Origin: Streptomyces sp. DH24
GTDB lineage: Bacteria > Actinomycetota > Actinomycetes > Streptomycetales > Streptomycetaceae
DNA length: 57,467 nt
Assembly (NCBI RefSeq): GCF_029813775.1
Contig: NZ_JARVKW010000041.1
Coordinates: forward strand, 1-57,467
Direction: 5' to 3'
Shown here: positions 15,979-24,533 of the stretch, in pieces
Numbering within the stretch: the stretch's first letter is position 1
How the letters are laid out: each line of letters starts with the position of its first letter
Program-made: the position numbers and the translations under genes
The notes under the pieces: generated by a model
Databases searched by the model: none
The model's input: only the letters and a program-made list of their open reading frames with translations
What the model was told of the DNA's origin: nothing

Positions 15979-18900
15979 GTGAGCCACATCGTCGTCAAGC
16001 GCCCGCCTCGGACGCTGCCGCCCGAGGTGCCCGCGGGTGAGATCGCTCTGCAGCCCCCACCGGAGTTGCCGCGCGGCCACCAGGAGGGCGTGCTGATGCA
16101 ACTGCTGCCCACGCTGGGCATGGGCGGTTCCGTGGTCTTCTTCTTCACGAGCGGTCACCCGTTCATGAAGATCATGGGCATGGTCATGATCGCCTCGACG
16201 GTGGCCATGTCCATCGCGATGATCGTCCGCTTCCGGCGCGGCACCCAGGGGCAGCTCGCCGACCTGCGCCGCGACTACCTCGGCTATCTCGCGCAGGTCC
16301 GCAACACCGTCTCCAAGACCGCAAGGACGCAGCGCGACGCGCAGTTCTACCTGCACCCCTCCCCCGACCAGCTGTGGGCCCTGGCCGCCGAGGGCAGCCG
16401 GGTCTGGGAACGGCGCCCCGGCGACGAGGACTTCGCCCATGTGCGCATCGGCCTCGGTTCGCAGGGCCTGGCCACCCCGCTCGTCGCGCCCGAGACGGGT
16501 CCGGTCGAGCAGCTGGAACCGCTGACCGCGGGAGCCGTGCAGCGGTTCCTCGACGTCCACGGCAGCCTGGACGACCTGCCGATCGCGGTGTCGCTGCGCG
16601 CCTTCTACCACGTCACGCTCAGCGGGGACGTGCCGTCCGTACGCTCCTGCGCCCGCGCGCTGACCTGCTCGCTGGCCGCGCTGCACTCGCCGCAGGACCT
16701 CGTCGTCGTGATCGCCGCGGGGCGCGAGGAACTCCCGCACTGGGAGTGGGCCAAGTGGCTGCCGCACGTGCAGGCCTCCGGCGCCGTGGACGGCGCGGGC
16801 AGCCGCAGACTGATCGGCAGCGACACGCGTGAGCTGGAGAACCTGGTCGCGTCCCGGCTCGGCGGCCGTCCCCGCTTCCATCCGAACGCGGCCCCGCTGC
16901 CGGAGGAACCGCACATCGTGGTCGTCCTCGACGGTCTGTCCCTGCCGCCGGACTCGCTCCTCGCCAACCCCGAGGGACTCCAGGGGGTCACGGTCCTCGA
17001 CATCGTGCCCGGCGAGCCCGCCGGCCCCGGCGGCGACCTGGCCGTGGTCGTACGGCCCGACGCACTGCGTCTGGAGTCGGCGCACGGAGTCGCCTACGAG
17101 GGCACGCCCGACGCCCTGTCCCCCGAGTCGGCCGAGGCCCTCGCCCGCCAACTGGCCCCGCTGCGGATGGCGTCCGGCGGTGACGACGACGAACCGCTGC
17201 TGGCCAACCTGGAGTTCACCGACCTGCTGAACCTCGGCGACGCCGCCTCGGTCGACACCAGGCGCACCTGGCGGCCCCGTTCGCTCGCCGAGCGCCTGCG
17301 GGTGCCGATCGGTGTCGGCGAGGACGGCCGGCCGGTGATGCTGGACCTCAAGGAGGCCGCGCAGGAGGGCATGGGCCCGCACGGTCTGTGTGTCGGCGCC
17401 ACCGGTTCCGGCAAGTCGGAGCTGCTGCGCACGCTGGTGCTCGGTCTCGCGGTCACCCACTCCTCCGAGACCCTGAACTTCGTCCTCGCGGACTTCAAGG
17501 GCGGCGCGACCTTCGCGGGCATGGCGAAGATGCCGCACGTCGCCGCCGTGATCACGAACCTGGCGGACGACCTGACGCTGGTCGACCGCATGGGCGACTC
17601 GATCCGAGGCGAACTGAACCGCCGCCAGGAGATGCTGCGCGACGCGGGCAACTACGCCAACATCCACGACTACGAGAAGGCACGCGCGGCAGGAGCCCCC
17701 CTCCAGCCGATCCCGTCACTCGTCCTGGTGATCGACGAGTTCAGCGAACTGCTCACCGCCAAGCCCGACTTCATCGAGATGTTCGTGCAGATCGGCCGCA
17801 TCGGCCGGTCCCTCGGCGTGCACCTGCTGCTCGCCTCGCAACGCCTGGAGGAGGGCCGCCTGCGGGGCCTGGAGACGTACCTGTCCTACCGGATCGGCCT
17901 CAGGACCTTCTCCGCCGCCGAGTCCCGGGCCGCCCTGGGCGTGCCGGACGCGTACGAGCTGCCCAATGTGCCCGGTTCCGGCTTCCTGAAGTTCGGCACG
18001 GACGAGATGGTCCGCTTCAAGGCGGCGTACGTCTCGGGCACGTACCGCTCGGGCACGCAGCGCGCCGCGCTCGGCGGAGGTCCCCTCCCGGTGGACCGGC
18101 GGCCCGTGCTGTTCACGGCGGCCGAGGTGCCGGTGCAGTACGTGACGGTGCCGCAGCAGCGCCCCGAGCGGGACCCGGAGGTCGACGAGGCGCTCGCGGA
18201 CACCGTGCTGGACGTGGTCGTACGGCGCCTGGAGGCACAGGGTCCGCCAGCCCACCAGGTGTGGCTGCCCCCGCTGGACAGCCCGCCGTCACTGGACGAA
18301 CTGCTGCCGGGGCTCACGGCGGTCGAGGGCCGCGGTTTCACGCAGCCCGGCTACGAGGGTGCGGGCCGGCTGGTCGTGCCGGTCGGCCTGGTGGACAAGC
18401 CGTACGAGCAGCGCCGCGACCCGCTGTGGGTCGACTTCTCCGGCGCGGCGGGTCACATGCAGATCCTCGGCGGTCCGCAGTCGGGCAAATCGACGCTCCT
18501 GCGCACGCTCATCTCGTCCTTCGCCCTGACGCACACGCCCCACGAGGTGCAGTTCTACGCCCTCGACTTCGGTGGCGGCGGCATGTCGGCGGTGGCCGGA
18601 CTGCCGCACGTGGGCGGCGTGGCCTCGCGCCTGGACCCGGAGCGGGTGCGGCGCACGGTGGCCGAGGTGTACGGGGTGCTGACGCGCCGCGAGGAGTACT
18701 TCCGCGCGTCGGGCATCTCTTCGATCGCCGAGTTCCGGACCCGGCGGGCCCGCGGCGACATCTCGGTGACGGACCAGCCCTGGGGTGACGTGTTCCTCGT
18801 CATCGACGGGTGGGGCAACTTCCGCTCCGAGTACGAGGCGATGGACCAGATCATCCTGGACATCGCGGCGCGGGGCCTCGGCTACGGCGTCCACCTGGTC

Positions 18901-19947
18901 ATCACGGCCTCCCGCTCCATGGAGGTCAGGTCCGCCCTCAAGGACCTGCTGATGAACCGGCTGGAGCTGCGGCTCGGCGACACGATGGACTCCGAGCTGG
19001 ACCGCAAGGTGGCCGCGAACGTCCCGGCGGGCGTGCCCGGCCGCGGTCAGTCGCCGCAGAAGCTGCACTTCATGGCGGCGGTGCCGCGGATCGACGGTCT
19101 GGCCTCGGACACGGAACTGGCCGAGGCGACGGCGGCACTGGCCGGCGAGGTCACCCGCCACTGGCAGGCTCCCGGCGCTCCCGAAGTCAGGCTGCTGCCG
19201 CGCGACTTCCCGGCGGACCTCCTGCCCCCGGGCAACCGCTTCCCGCAGCGCGGCGTGGCGTTCGCCCTCGACGAGGACAACCTGGAACCGGTCTTCGTCG
19301 ACTTCGAGCAGGACCCGTTCTTCCTCGTCTTCGGCGAGAGCGAGTCGGGCAAGTCCAACCTGCTGCGACTGCTGATCAAGCAGCTGACGGAGCGGTACTC
19401 GGGCGACGAGTGCAAGCTGTTCGTGGTGGACAACCGGCGCTCGCTGCTGGGGGTGACGCCGGATTCGCACCTTGCCGAGTACATTCCGATGTCGAATGCG
19501 ATGGATCATCACATGGCCGCCCTGGCGGACCTGATGAAGCGCCGGACGCCCGCGGCCGACGTGACCGCGCAGCAGCTGCGGGACCGGAGCTGGTGGAGGG
19601 GTCCCACGGTGTACGTCGTGATCGACGACTACGACCTGGTGTCGACGTCGAGCGGCAATCCGCTGTCCGGCCTGACGGAACTGCTGCCGTTCGCGCGGGA
19701 CGTGGGGGTCCGCTTCATCATCGCGCGGTCCACGGCGGGGGCGGGGCGGGCCTCTTATGAGGCGTTCATGCAGCGCGTCAAGGAACTGGGCGCGCAGGGC
19801 GTGGTGTTGTCCGGCGATCCCTCGGAGGGCGACCTGCTGGGAGGCGTACGCGCGCGGCCCATGCCGGCCGGCCGGGGCATCTTCGTTTCCCGGCGCAGGG
19901 GTAAGCCGTTGGTGCAGACGGCGCTCATGCCGGAGGAGGCCTTCTGA
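15979..19947 (+). CDS. eccC: Type VII secretion ATPase EccCa/EccCb fusion
   Basis: A 1322-aa FtsK/SpoIIIE-family motor of the ESX system that recognises WXG100 substrates and energises export. Two transmembrane helices (about residues 40–85) are followed by three P-loop ATPase domains. Their Walker A motifs are GATGSGKSE (473–481), GGPQSGKST (831–839) and GESESGKSN (1119–1127). Walker B motifs read VIDEF, VIDGW and VIDDY, so only domain 1 keeps the catalytic Asp-Glu; this matches the family idea that domain 1 hydrolyses ATP and the others bind substrate. EccCa and EccCb are a single chain here. The start is GTG at 15979. Confidence 0.96.
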   Translation: MSHIVVKRPPRTLPPEVPAGEIALQPPPELPRGHQEGVLMQLLPTLGMGGSVVFFFTSGHPFMKIMGMVMIASTVAMSIAMIVRFRRGTQGQLADLRRDYLGYLAQVRNTVSKTARTQRDAQFYLHPSPDQLWALAAEGSRVWERRPGDEDFAHVRIGLGSQGLATPLVAPETGPVEQLEPLTAGAVQRFLDVHGSLDDLPIAVSLRAFYHVTLSGDVPSVRSCARALTCSLAALHSPQDLVVVIAAGREELPHWEWAKWLPHVQASGAVDGAGSRRLIGSDTRELENLVASRLGGRPRFHPNAAPLPEEPHIVVVLDGLSLPPDSLLANPEGLQGVTVLDIVPGEPAGPGGDLAVVVRPDALRLESAHGVAYEGTPDALSPESAEALARQLAPLRMASGGDDDEPLLANLEFTDLLNLGDAASVDTRRTWRPRSLAERLRVPIGVGEDGRPVMLDLKEAAQEGMGPHGLCVGATGSGKSELLRTLVLGLAVTHSSETLNFVLADFKGGATFAGMAKMPHVAAVITNLADDLTLVDRMGDSIRGELNRRQEMLRDAGNYANIHDYEKARAAGAPLQPIPSLVLVIDEFSELLTAKPDFIEMFVQIGRIGRSLGVHLLLASQRLEEGRLRGLETYLSYRIGLRTFSAAESRAALGVPDAYELPNVPGSGFLKFGTDEMVRFKAAYVSGTYRSGTQRAALGGGPLPVDRRPVLFTAAEVPVQYVTVPQQRPERDPEVDEALADTVLDVVVRRLEAQGPPAHQVWLPPLDSPPSLDELLPGLTAVEGRGFTQPGYEGAGRLVVPVGLVDKPYEQRRDPLWVDFSGAAGHMQILGGPQSGKSTLLRTLISSFALTHTPHEVQFYALDFGGGGMSAVAGLPHVGGVASRLDPERVRRTVAEVYGVLTRREEYFRASGISSIAEFRTRRARGDISVTDQPWGDVFLVIDGWGNFRSEYEAMDQIILDIAARGLGYGVHLVITASRSMEVRSALKDLLMNRLELRLGDTMDSELDRKVAANVPAGVPGRGQSPQKLHFMAAVPRIDGLASDTELAEATAALAGEVTRHWQAPGAPEVRLLPRDFPADLLPPGNRFPQRGVAFALDEDNLEPVFVDFEQDPFFLVFGESESGKSNLLRLLIKQLTERYSGDECKLFVVDNRRSLLGVTPDSHLAEYIPMSNAMDHHMAALADLMKRRTPAADVTAQQLRDRSWWRGPTVYVVIDDYDLVSTSSGNPLSGLTELLPFARDVGVRFIIARSTAGAGRASYEAFMQRVKELGAQGVVLSGDPSEGDLLGGVRARPMPAGRGIFVSRRRGKPLVQTALMPEEAF

Positions 19948-20044
19948 GGGCGATGAGCACTCGACTGTATGGGGTGCCGCACAAGTGGCTCTGTCAGTGG
20001 GTGGTTCAGAACGCTCGTCAGTTGACGGGGGAAGGAGTTCACGC

Positions 20045-20563
20045 GTGGCGTGGGAAGAGTGGAATCAGCTGAAGGCCGAGGCGGCAGCTCGGGAGCCGAC
20101 AACGCAAATGCAGTTGAACCAGGTCGACGGCGGTGGTGGCGGCGTTACCGGAACTCCGAGCAAGTACGGCGATCTGACAGTCAGCCAGAGCGATCTCGCG
20201 AAAATCGGTGAACACGCCTTCAGTCTCTACAACGACCTCTGGGACAAGGCCCGCAGAGCCGTTCCCTCCAGCGAGACAGCCGCCGGAAAGCTGTCCAAGG
20301 ACGGCTTCGCGCTCGGTGGAGGCCTGCAGCACGTAGCGACACGCTGGGACGAGCAGTTGTCCTCCCTCCGTGACGCTTGCGCGCACATCTCGAACCACAT
20401 GCGCGTCACCAAGAAGATCCACTCCGGTGACGACGAGTACATCCGACGGCAGATGAGCAGCATCGACCTACTGGACGGAGGCTTCGACGAACGCGTTGGC
20501 CCGCCCGGTGAGAGGAACAACGTGTACGGCGACAAGAACGACAGCAAGAAGAAGGCCGACTGA
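20045..20563 (+). CDS. Small helical WXG-like protein, candidate T7SS partner
   Basis: A 172-aa, mostly helical, charged protein with no signal peptide or membrane segment. The start is GTG at 20045, with GGAAGGAG upstream (a longer open frame to 19757 overlaps eccC and is artefactual). It contains YGDLTVSQSDLAKIGEHA, then LGGGLQHVATRWDEQLSSL and DACAHISNHMRVT, a two-helix pattern reminiscent of WXG100 proteins and small partners encoded before T7SS effectors. Its stop overlaps the next ATG by one base, so translation is coupled. Codon use is less G/C-rich than the neighbours. Function inferred from context only. Confidence 0.75.
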   Translation: MAWEEWNQLKAEAAAREPTTQMQLNQVDGGGGGVTGTPSKYGDLTVSQSDLAKIGEHAFSLYNDLWDKARRAVPSSETAAGKLSKDGFALGGGLQHVATRWDEQLSSLRDACAHISNHMRVTKKIHSGDDEYIRRQMSSIDLLDGGFDERVGPPGERNNVYGDKNDSKKKAD

Positions 20564-22872
20564 TGGACCTCGACGCTCTCCGATTCGCCAACTTTGGCCC
20601 TCTCGATGACGCCGTGGACGACTGGTCCACTATGATCCGGGACCTCGAAACCCTCGAAAAGTCCGCGGACAATGGTCTCCGCCGTTCGGCCAACAAGGCG
20701 AACTGGTCCGGCGTGAACGCCGCTGTTTCAAGACAGTTTATCGGCAAGACCGCCGAAGAGTTCAAAGATGCCCTCAACCAAGCAAGGTCGATTCGAAACA
20801 TTCTGCGCGACACATGCTCAGAGCTGAAGGGGTATCAGACCAAGCTCAAGGATGCCATCGAGCGCGGCCTCAAAAAGAATCTGACGGTCACGCCGACGGG
20901 GAACGGCGGATTCACCGTCACCATGAACGTCCATCCCGACCGCGCAGCTAAGGGGACGACAGTTCCCGAACACAACCAGAGCGACGTCACTGCACTGCGC
21001 GACGAAGTTCAAAAGATCCTCGACGATGCCGCGAAACGTGACAATTCCGCAAATACCGTGCTGCGCGCCCTGGTCGACCAGACCAAGGTCGGATTCTCCG
21101 ACGCGCCGGTTTACAGTGACCGTGACGAGGCGGACCGCGCCGTCAGGACAGCGAACGAACTGGCCGAGCTGGCAAAGAAGAAGCCCGAGGATCTCACGGC
21201 CCGCGACTTCGATCACCTGAACAAAGGTCTCAAGGAGTATGCGAACGACGAGCTCTTCGCGGACAGATTCGCCGGCCGCCTCGGCGCCCAGGGCACTTTG
21301 GACTTCTGGACCGGGCTCACCGACCCGCACCGCGCCTACGGCGTGGGGAGCGAGCGGAGCGAGAAATACGCCGAGCTTCAGAAGAATCTGAGCCTGACGC
21401 TGGCGACCGCGACCCAGAGCGATTCCGCCGCCATGATCGATTGGAAGACCAAGATGGTGGACCTGGCCGACAAGCCTGTCGGCCAGGGAGGTGGTTTCCC
21501 TCTGGGCGGACAGGTGATGAGCAATCTGATGCGATGGGGAAACTATGACGATCACTTTCTCGTCCAGTATGGCGAGAAACTCGTTGATGCCGAAAAAAAG
21601 TTTACCGGCAACGGCACACACGGAGCCTGGAACCGCATCGCCTCGGACTCCCTCCTCAACCGCACCGCGACCGACTCGGGTTGGGACCCCACGACGGGCT
21701 ACTTGAAGGCGCTCTCCAACAGCCCGGACGCCGCGACAACGTTCTTCAACGACACGTTCGTCACCAAAGACGAAAAGCACGACTTCACGGAAAAGGTCGA
21801 CGGCAAGGAAGTCAAGAGGACCCTTTCCAACTTCGAGTACTTCTTCGAGGAACGGGACTGGCCCGAGGACTTGGATGACGAGGGCGAAACCAGCATTGCC
21901 GGTCGCAACTACATGGCTCTGGCGTTGGAGGCGGCTGCCACAGGGCATCCGGCAGGCGAAGAGCCGACGGCGGATACACCGCCACACACCGCAGCCCAGG
22001 CACTGCTGGTGGAGAGCCTTGTGAGTTCCGTCTCCGAGAAACCTGCGCGACTGACCGACCACGAATACATGTCAGACAGTATGGGGCAGATCGCTGCAGA
22101 ATACATGCCAGATATCCATCGTGGACTACATCCAGGTAGTAAGGGAGAAGGTGAGCTCTTCCCTATTGCTGGGACGGCAGCTCGACTTGGCGAGGCCGAC
22201 CTTACCCGCTTCCTCTACACTGTGGGACGAAACCCTGAAGGGTACGCAGCAGTCAATCTCGGCCAGCAGAGCTATACGACCCACTTGATGCACCATCATT
22301 TCGATAATCCAGACGCATACGCCCCAGATCCGGCGTTCCCAAAAGAAGACAGGTTGAAGCAGGCGATCGAGCATGTCGCCAGGACCGCTGGACAGATCGA
22401 AGGTTTTATCGGCGCGGGACGGGCATACGAAAGTGAGCTCGAAGGAGCGGAAAAGGACGCCGAGTACAACGCGACGCTGGAGAAGGTGGAAACATGGGGC
22501 GGCACCGTTGTCGGAATCGGTATCGGTTTGGCCGCAACCCCGGCGACGGGACCAGGTGGAGTGATTGTCGGCGGGGTTGCCGGGACGGCAGCCGATGAAA
22601 TCATCGGTTCCATCATTGAGGGTTCACTCAAGGACAGCTCTGGTGATGTCGTGTACCGCAATGGAACAGAATTCCAAGACACAAAAGCCTCCACCTACGT
22701 CGCAGTTGAAGCTGCAGCCCAGAAGGCGGGGGAAAACACCGGCAACCAGTATCCGCTCATCGTGGCCTCCGTCGGAACAGCCGCTGAAAGTGGCTTCGAC
22801 AGCGCCCGAACCAAGATTCATGACTATTTTGAAGGGGAAGGCATCCCCCGCGCACTCGACTCGGAGGACTGA
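20563..22872 (+). CDS. Large T7SS substrate-like protein (candidate effector)
   Basis: A 769-aa protein. The N-terminal ~130 residues are helical and contain WSG at 48–50, where WXG100 proteins carry their W-x-G turn. A long soluble middle follows, then a glycine-rich hydrophobic stretch (GTVVGIGIGLAATPATGPGG and beyond, about residues 645–690) that could insert in a membrane. From memory it resembles the actinobacterial family labelled DUF6571, of unknown function. No catalytic motif is recognised. It is coupled to the 172-aa gene and followed four bases later by a single-span protein. A/T-ending codons such as AAA and TTT suggest horizontal acquisition. The effector role is inferred. Confidence 0.75.
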   Translation: MDLDALRFANFGPLDDAVDDWSTMIRDLETLEKSADNGLRRSANKANWSGVNAAVSRQFIGKTAEEFKDALNQARSIRNILRDTCSELKGYQTKLKDAIERGLKKNLTVTPTGNGGFTVTMNVHPDRAAKGTTVPEHNQSDVTALRDEVQKILDDAAKRDNSANTVLRALVDQTKVGFSDAPVYSDRDEADRAVRTANELAELAKKKPEDLTARDFDHLNKGLKEYANDELFADRFAGRLGAQGTLDFWTGLTDPHRAYGVGSERSEKYAELQKNLSLTLATATQSDSAAMIDWKTKMVDLADKPVGQGGGFPLGGQVMSNLMRWGNYDDHFLVQYGEKLVDAEKKFTGNGTHGAWNRIASDSLLNRTATDSGWDPTTGYLKALSNSPDAATTFFNDTFVTKDEKHDFTEKVDGKEVKRTLSNFEYFFEERDWPEDLDDEGETSIAGRNYMALALEAAATGHPAGEEPTADTPPHTAAQALLVESLVSSVSEKPARLTDHEYMSDSMGQIAAEYMPDIHRGLHPGSKGEGELFPIAGTAARLGEADLTRFLYTVGRNPEGYAAVNLGQQSYTTHLMHHHFDNPDAYAPDPAFPKEDRLKQAIEHVARTAGQIEGFIGAGRAYESELEGAEKDAEYNATLEKVETWGGTVVGIGIGLAATPATGPGGVIVGGVAGTAADEIIGSIIEGSLKDSSGDVVYRNGTEFQDTKASTYVAVEAAAQKAGENTGNQYPLIVASVGTAAESGFDSARTKIHDYFEGEGIPRALDSED

Positions 22873-22875
22873 CCA

Positions 22876-23517
22876 TTGAAGACTTCCCGCGCCAAGATCT
22901 CTCTCACCGTCGGAACTCTCGTGGCACTGGCAGTTGCTACGGGGATCCTCTACGCCGCCAACCTCTCGCCTTTCAAAAACCAAGCGGAAGTTGAGGCAAC
23001 CGACATCTGCCCCCCACTTGGGCGCTCCTCACATTCCGTTGACGCCTTGAACGAAGTTCTTCCTGACGCGTCTTCGTATTCATTTGATCACCAAGTAAAC
23101 CCACGCCTCGACGATTCAGACTCGTCGTACGAGTCCTCGTGCTTCGCCTCCGGTGACGGCGATCAACTACTCACCGCCAAGGCTGTCCTGATCCAGAAAG
23201 AATCACCGGAAAACTGGGTTGCATGGGTGAAGGGGACGGCTGCCGACCGTGAATCAGTAACAACTCTTCACCCCTTCTCTTTTGGCGACTCAGCCTCAGC
23301 CTCTAGCCGATTCGCAGCAGCTTCCATCGCATGTACAGGGAAAGGGAAGATTCCCGGCGGGGCGTACAATCTCAGCATTTCCGTCGAATTGAAGAAAGCT
23401 GGCGACGTTGAGAACACAACGGCGCGGGCCCATCTGATTGAACTCGTGAAGAGTTCAGCAACATATGCAGTGAAAGCCGCAAAGTGCAACATCCCTTTGA
23501 AGCTGAACGTCGGCTAG
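22876..23517 (+). CDS. Small secreted or membrane-anchored protein of the effector cassette
   Basis: A 213-aa protein with an N-terminal hydrophobic helix (LTVGTLVALAVATGILYAANL) and an extracytoplasmic part with four cysteines that could form disulfides. The start is TTG at 22876, with GGAGGA upstream, three bases after the effector stop. I do not recognise a family. As the last gene of the cassette and the only one predicted outside the membrane, it is a reasonable candidate immunity or accessory protein. Its base composition is the lowest in the window (23041–23100 has 27 G/C of 60). Confidence 0.7.
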   Translation: MKTSRAKISLTVGTLVALAVATGILYAANLSPFKNQAEVEATDICPPLGRSSHSVDALNEVLPDASSYSFDHQVNPRLDDSDSSYESSCFASGDGDQLLTAKAVLIQKESPENWVAWVKGTAADRESVTTLHPFSFGDSASASSRFAAASIACTGKGKIPGGAYNLSISVELKKAGDVENTTARAHLIELVKSSATYAVKAAKCNIPLKLNVG

Positions 23518-23608
23518 AAATAGACGGAACTTCACCCTCAGCTCAGACGGTCAGCCTGCAAGAGCAGATAGAGTCGTCAGGCGGGGCTGGCGACCCAAAA
23601 ACAGCAGA

Positions 23609-23643
23609 ACAGGGTGGGCACCTCCCGTGCGTGCCCACCCTGT
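23609..23643. terminator. Bidirectional terminator
   Basis: ACAGGGTGGGCAC and GTGCCCACCCTGT form a perfect 13-bp stem between the convergent cassette and the WXG100 operon. Confidence 0.8.
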
Positions 23644-23670
23644 GCCGGAGACCGCGGCTCCCTGCGGCCG

Positions 23671-23967
23671 CTAGAAGTAGCTGGCGCCCTTCAGGTCGCC
23701 GCCCCGGTAGTCACCGCCGGCCGCGTGGACCCGCTTTCCGATGTTGAGCAGCGCCTCGTGGATGGCCCTGGCGTGGTTGTCCCAGATGTGCGCCTTCTTG
23801 GCGAACGCGTCGTGCGCCTCACCGGCCCAGCCGCCGGACACGTTGAGCACAGCCGCCTTCAGCGCCTCGAGCTCCTCCTCGAGCTTCTTGGCATTGTTGC
23901 CGAGCTCCGTGGCGAGTGCGTCCATGGCACCATAGTTGACGGCGAGTTTGCCGTAGTGGACGTCCAT
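23671..23967 (-). CDS. WXG100 family T7SS substrate, partner with YxxxD signal
   Basis: A 98-aa helical hairpin protein exported by the ESX machine as a heterodimer with the upstream 112-aa protein. The turn motif is WAG at residues 47–49 (GGWAGEAHDAF). The C-terminal tail has Y87-R-G-G-D91, matching the YxxxD/E export signal recognised by EccC. It is second in the two-gene operon, with a hairpin in the 76-base gap. In Streptomyces such a pair is known as EsxA/EsxB and has been tied to sporulation; I leave the letter unassigned because the naming is not certain from sequence. Confidence 0.93.
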   Translation of the reverse strand: MDVHYGKLAVNYGAMDALATELGNNAKKLEEELEALKAAVLNVSGGWAGEAHDAFAKKAHIWDNHARAIHEALLNIGKRVHAAGGDYRGGDLKGASYF

Positions 23968-24007
23968 TCGTACCTCATTTCCTTGACGTTTCGAGCCGAG
24001 CTTGTCC

Positions 24008-24034
24008 GCCCCGACAGACTCTGTGTCTCGGGGC
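24008..24034 (-). terminator. Hairpin between the two WXG100 genes
   Basis: GCCCCGA…TCGGGGC with an inner AGAC/GTCT. It may set unequal expression of the two partners or protect processed mRNA ends. Confidence 0.45.
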
Positions 24035-24043
24035 TGTCACTCA

Positions 24044-24382
24044 TCAGTAGCTGTTCAGGGCCGAGGTCTTGCCGCCCAGGTCCACCGAGATGCTGGCCAT
24101 GTCGGCCTTGATCTGGTCTTCGAGCGTGTTCTTGTCCCGCGTGTTCAACTGGACGCCCTCAAGGAAGTCCTGCAGCATCTTCCCGATTTCGACCATGTGG
24201 GAGTTGATTTCCGTCTGCTTCTTGTTGAACGCGTTTGCGCCCTCGCCCTGCCAGGCCTTCTCGATCATGTCGATGGTGCCCTGCAGTTGCGCGAGCGTGC
24301 CTCGGATTCCGTCGTACCGGTCGATGATTTCCGTCTTGAGCTTCTGTGCATGAGTGTCGTCGAATTCGCGACCCGTGGCCAT
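24044..24382 (-). CDS. WXG100 family T7SS substrate, first gene of the pair
   Basis: A 112-aa helix–turn–helix protein with WQG at residues 44–46 (IEKAWQGEGANAFNKK). It has no YxxxD at the C-terminus, so it probably depends on its 98-aa partner for recognition by EccC. The ATG at 24382 is preceded by GAAGGGGAAG and, 18 bases upstream, by a perfect tandem repeat. The operon lies downstream of a mycosin gene on the same strand. Confidence 0.93.
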   Translation of the reverse strand: MATGREFDDTHAQKLKTEIIDRYDGIRGTLAQLQGTIDMIEKAWQGEGANAFNKKQTEINSHMVEIGKMLQDFLEGVQLNTRDKNTLEDQIKADMASISVDLGGKTSALNSY

Positions 24383-24399
24383 TTAGCACTTCCCCTTCA

Positions 24400-24431
24400 T
24401 GAGAGTTGTGGATCGTGAGAGTTGTGGATCG
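24400..24431. repeat. Perfect tandem 16-bp direct repeat upstream of the WXG100 operon
   Basis: TGAGAGTTGTGGATCG occurs twice in immediate succession, beginning 18 bases upstream of the first WXG100 start codon. Its perfection and position suggest a protein-binding site or a recent duplication in the leader. Confidence 0.85.
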
Positions 24432-24533
24432 GTTCGCATCACCGGGTGGTGCTGCGCTGCCCGGTTGGGCATTCGGAGGGTGCTGCCGGACGCGTCGGAC
24501 AGCCCTGCGTGGCTGGTCAGTTCTGACGAGGTG

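Noticed and set aside
15868..17667. 599-codon minus-strand frame opposite eccC
   Set aside because: Shadow of EccC; it would cover the eccD/eccC promoter region and has no domain.
20045..23517. Insertion sequence or phage origin for the cassette
   Set aside because: No transposase, integrase, terminal inverted repeats or target duplications are visible.
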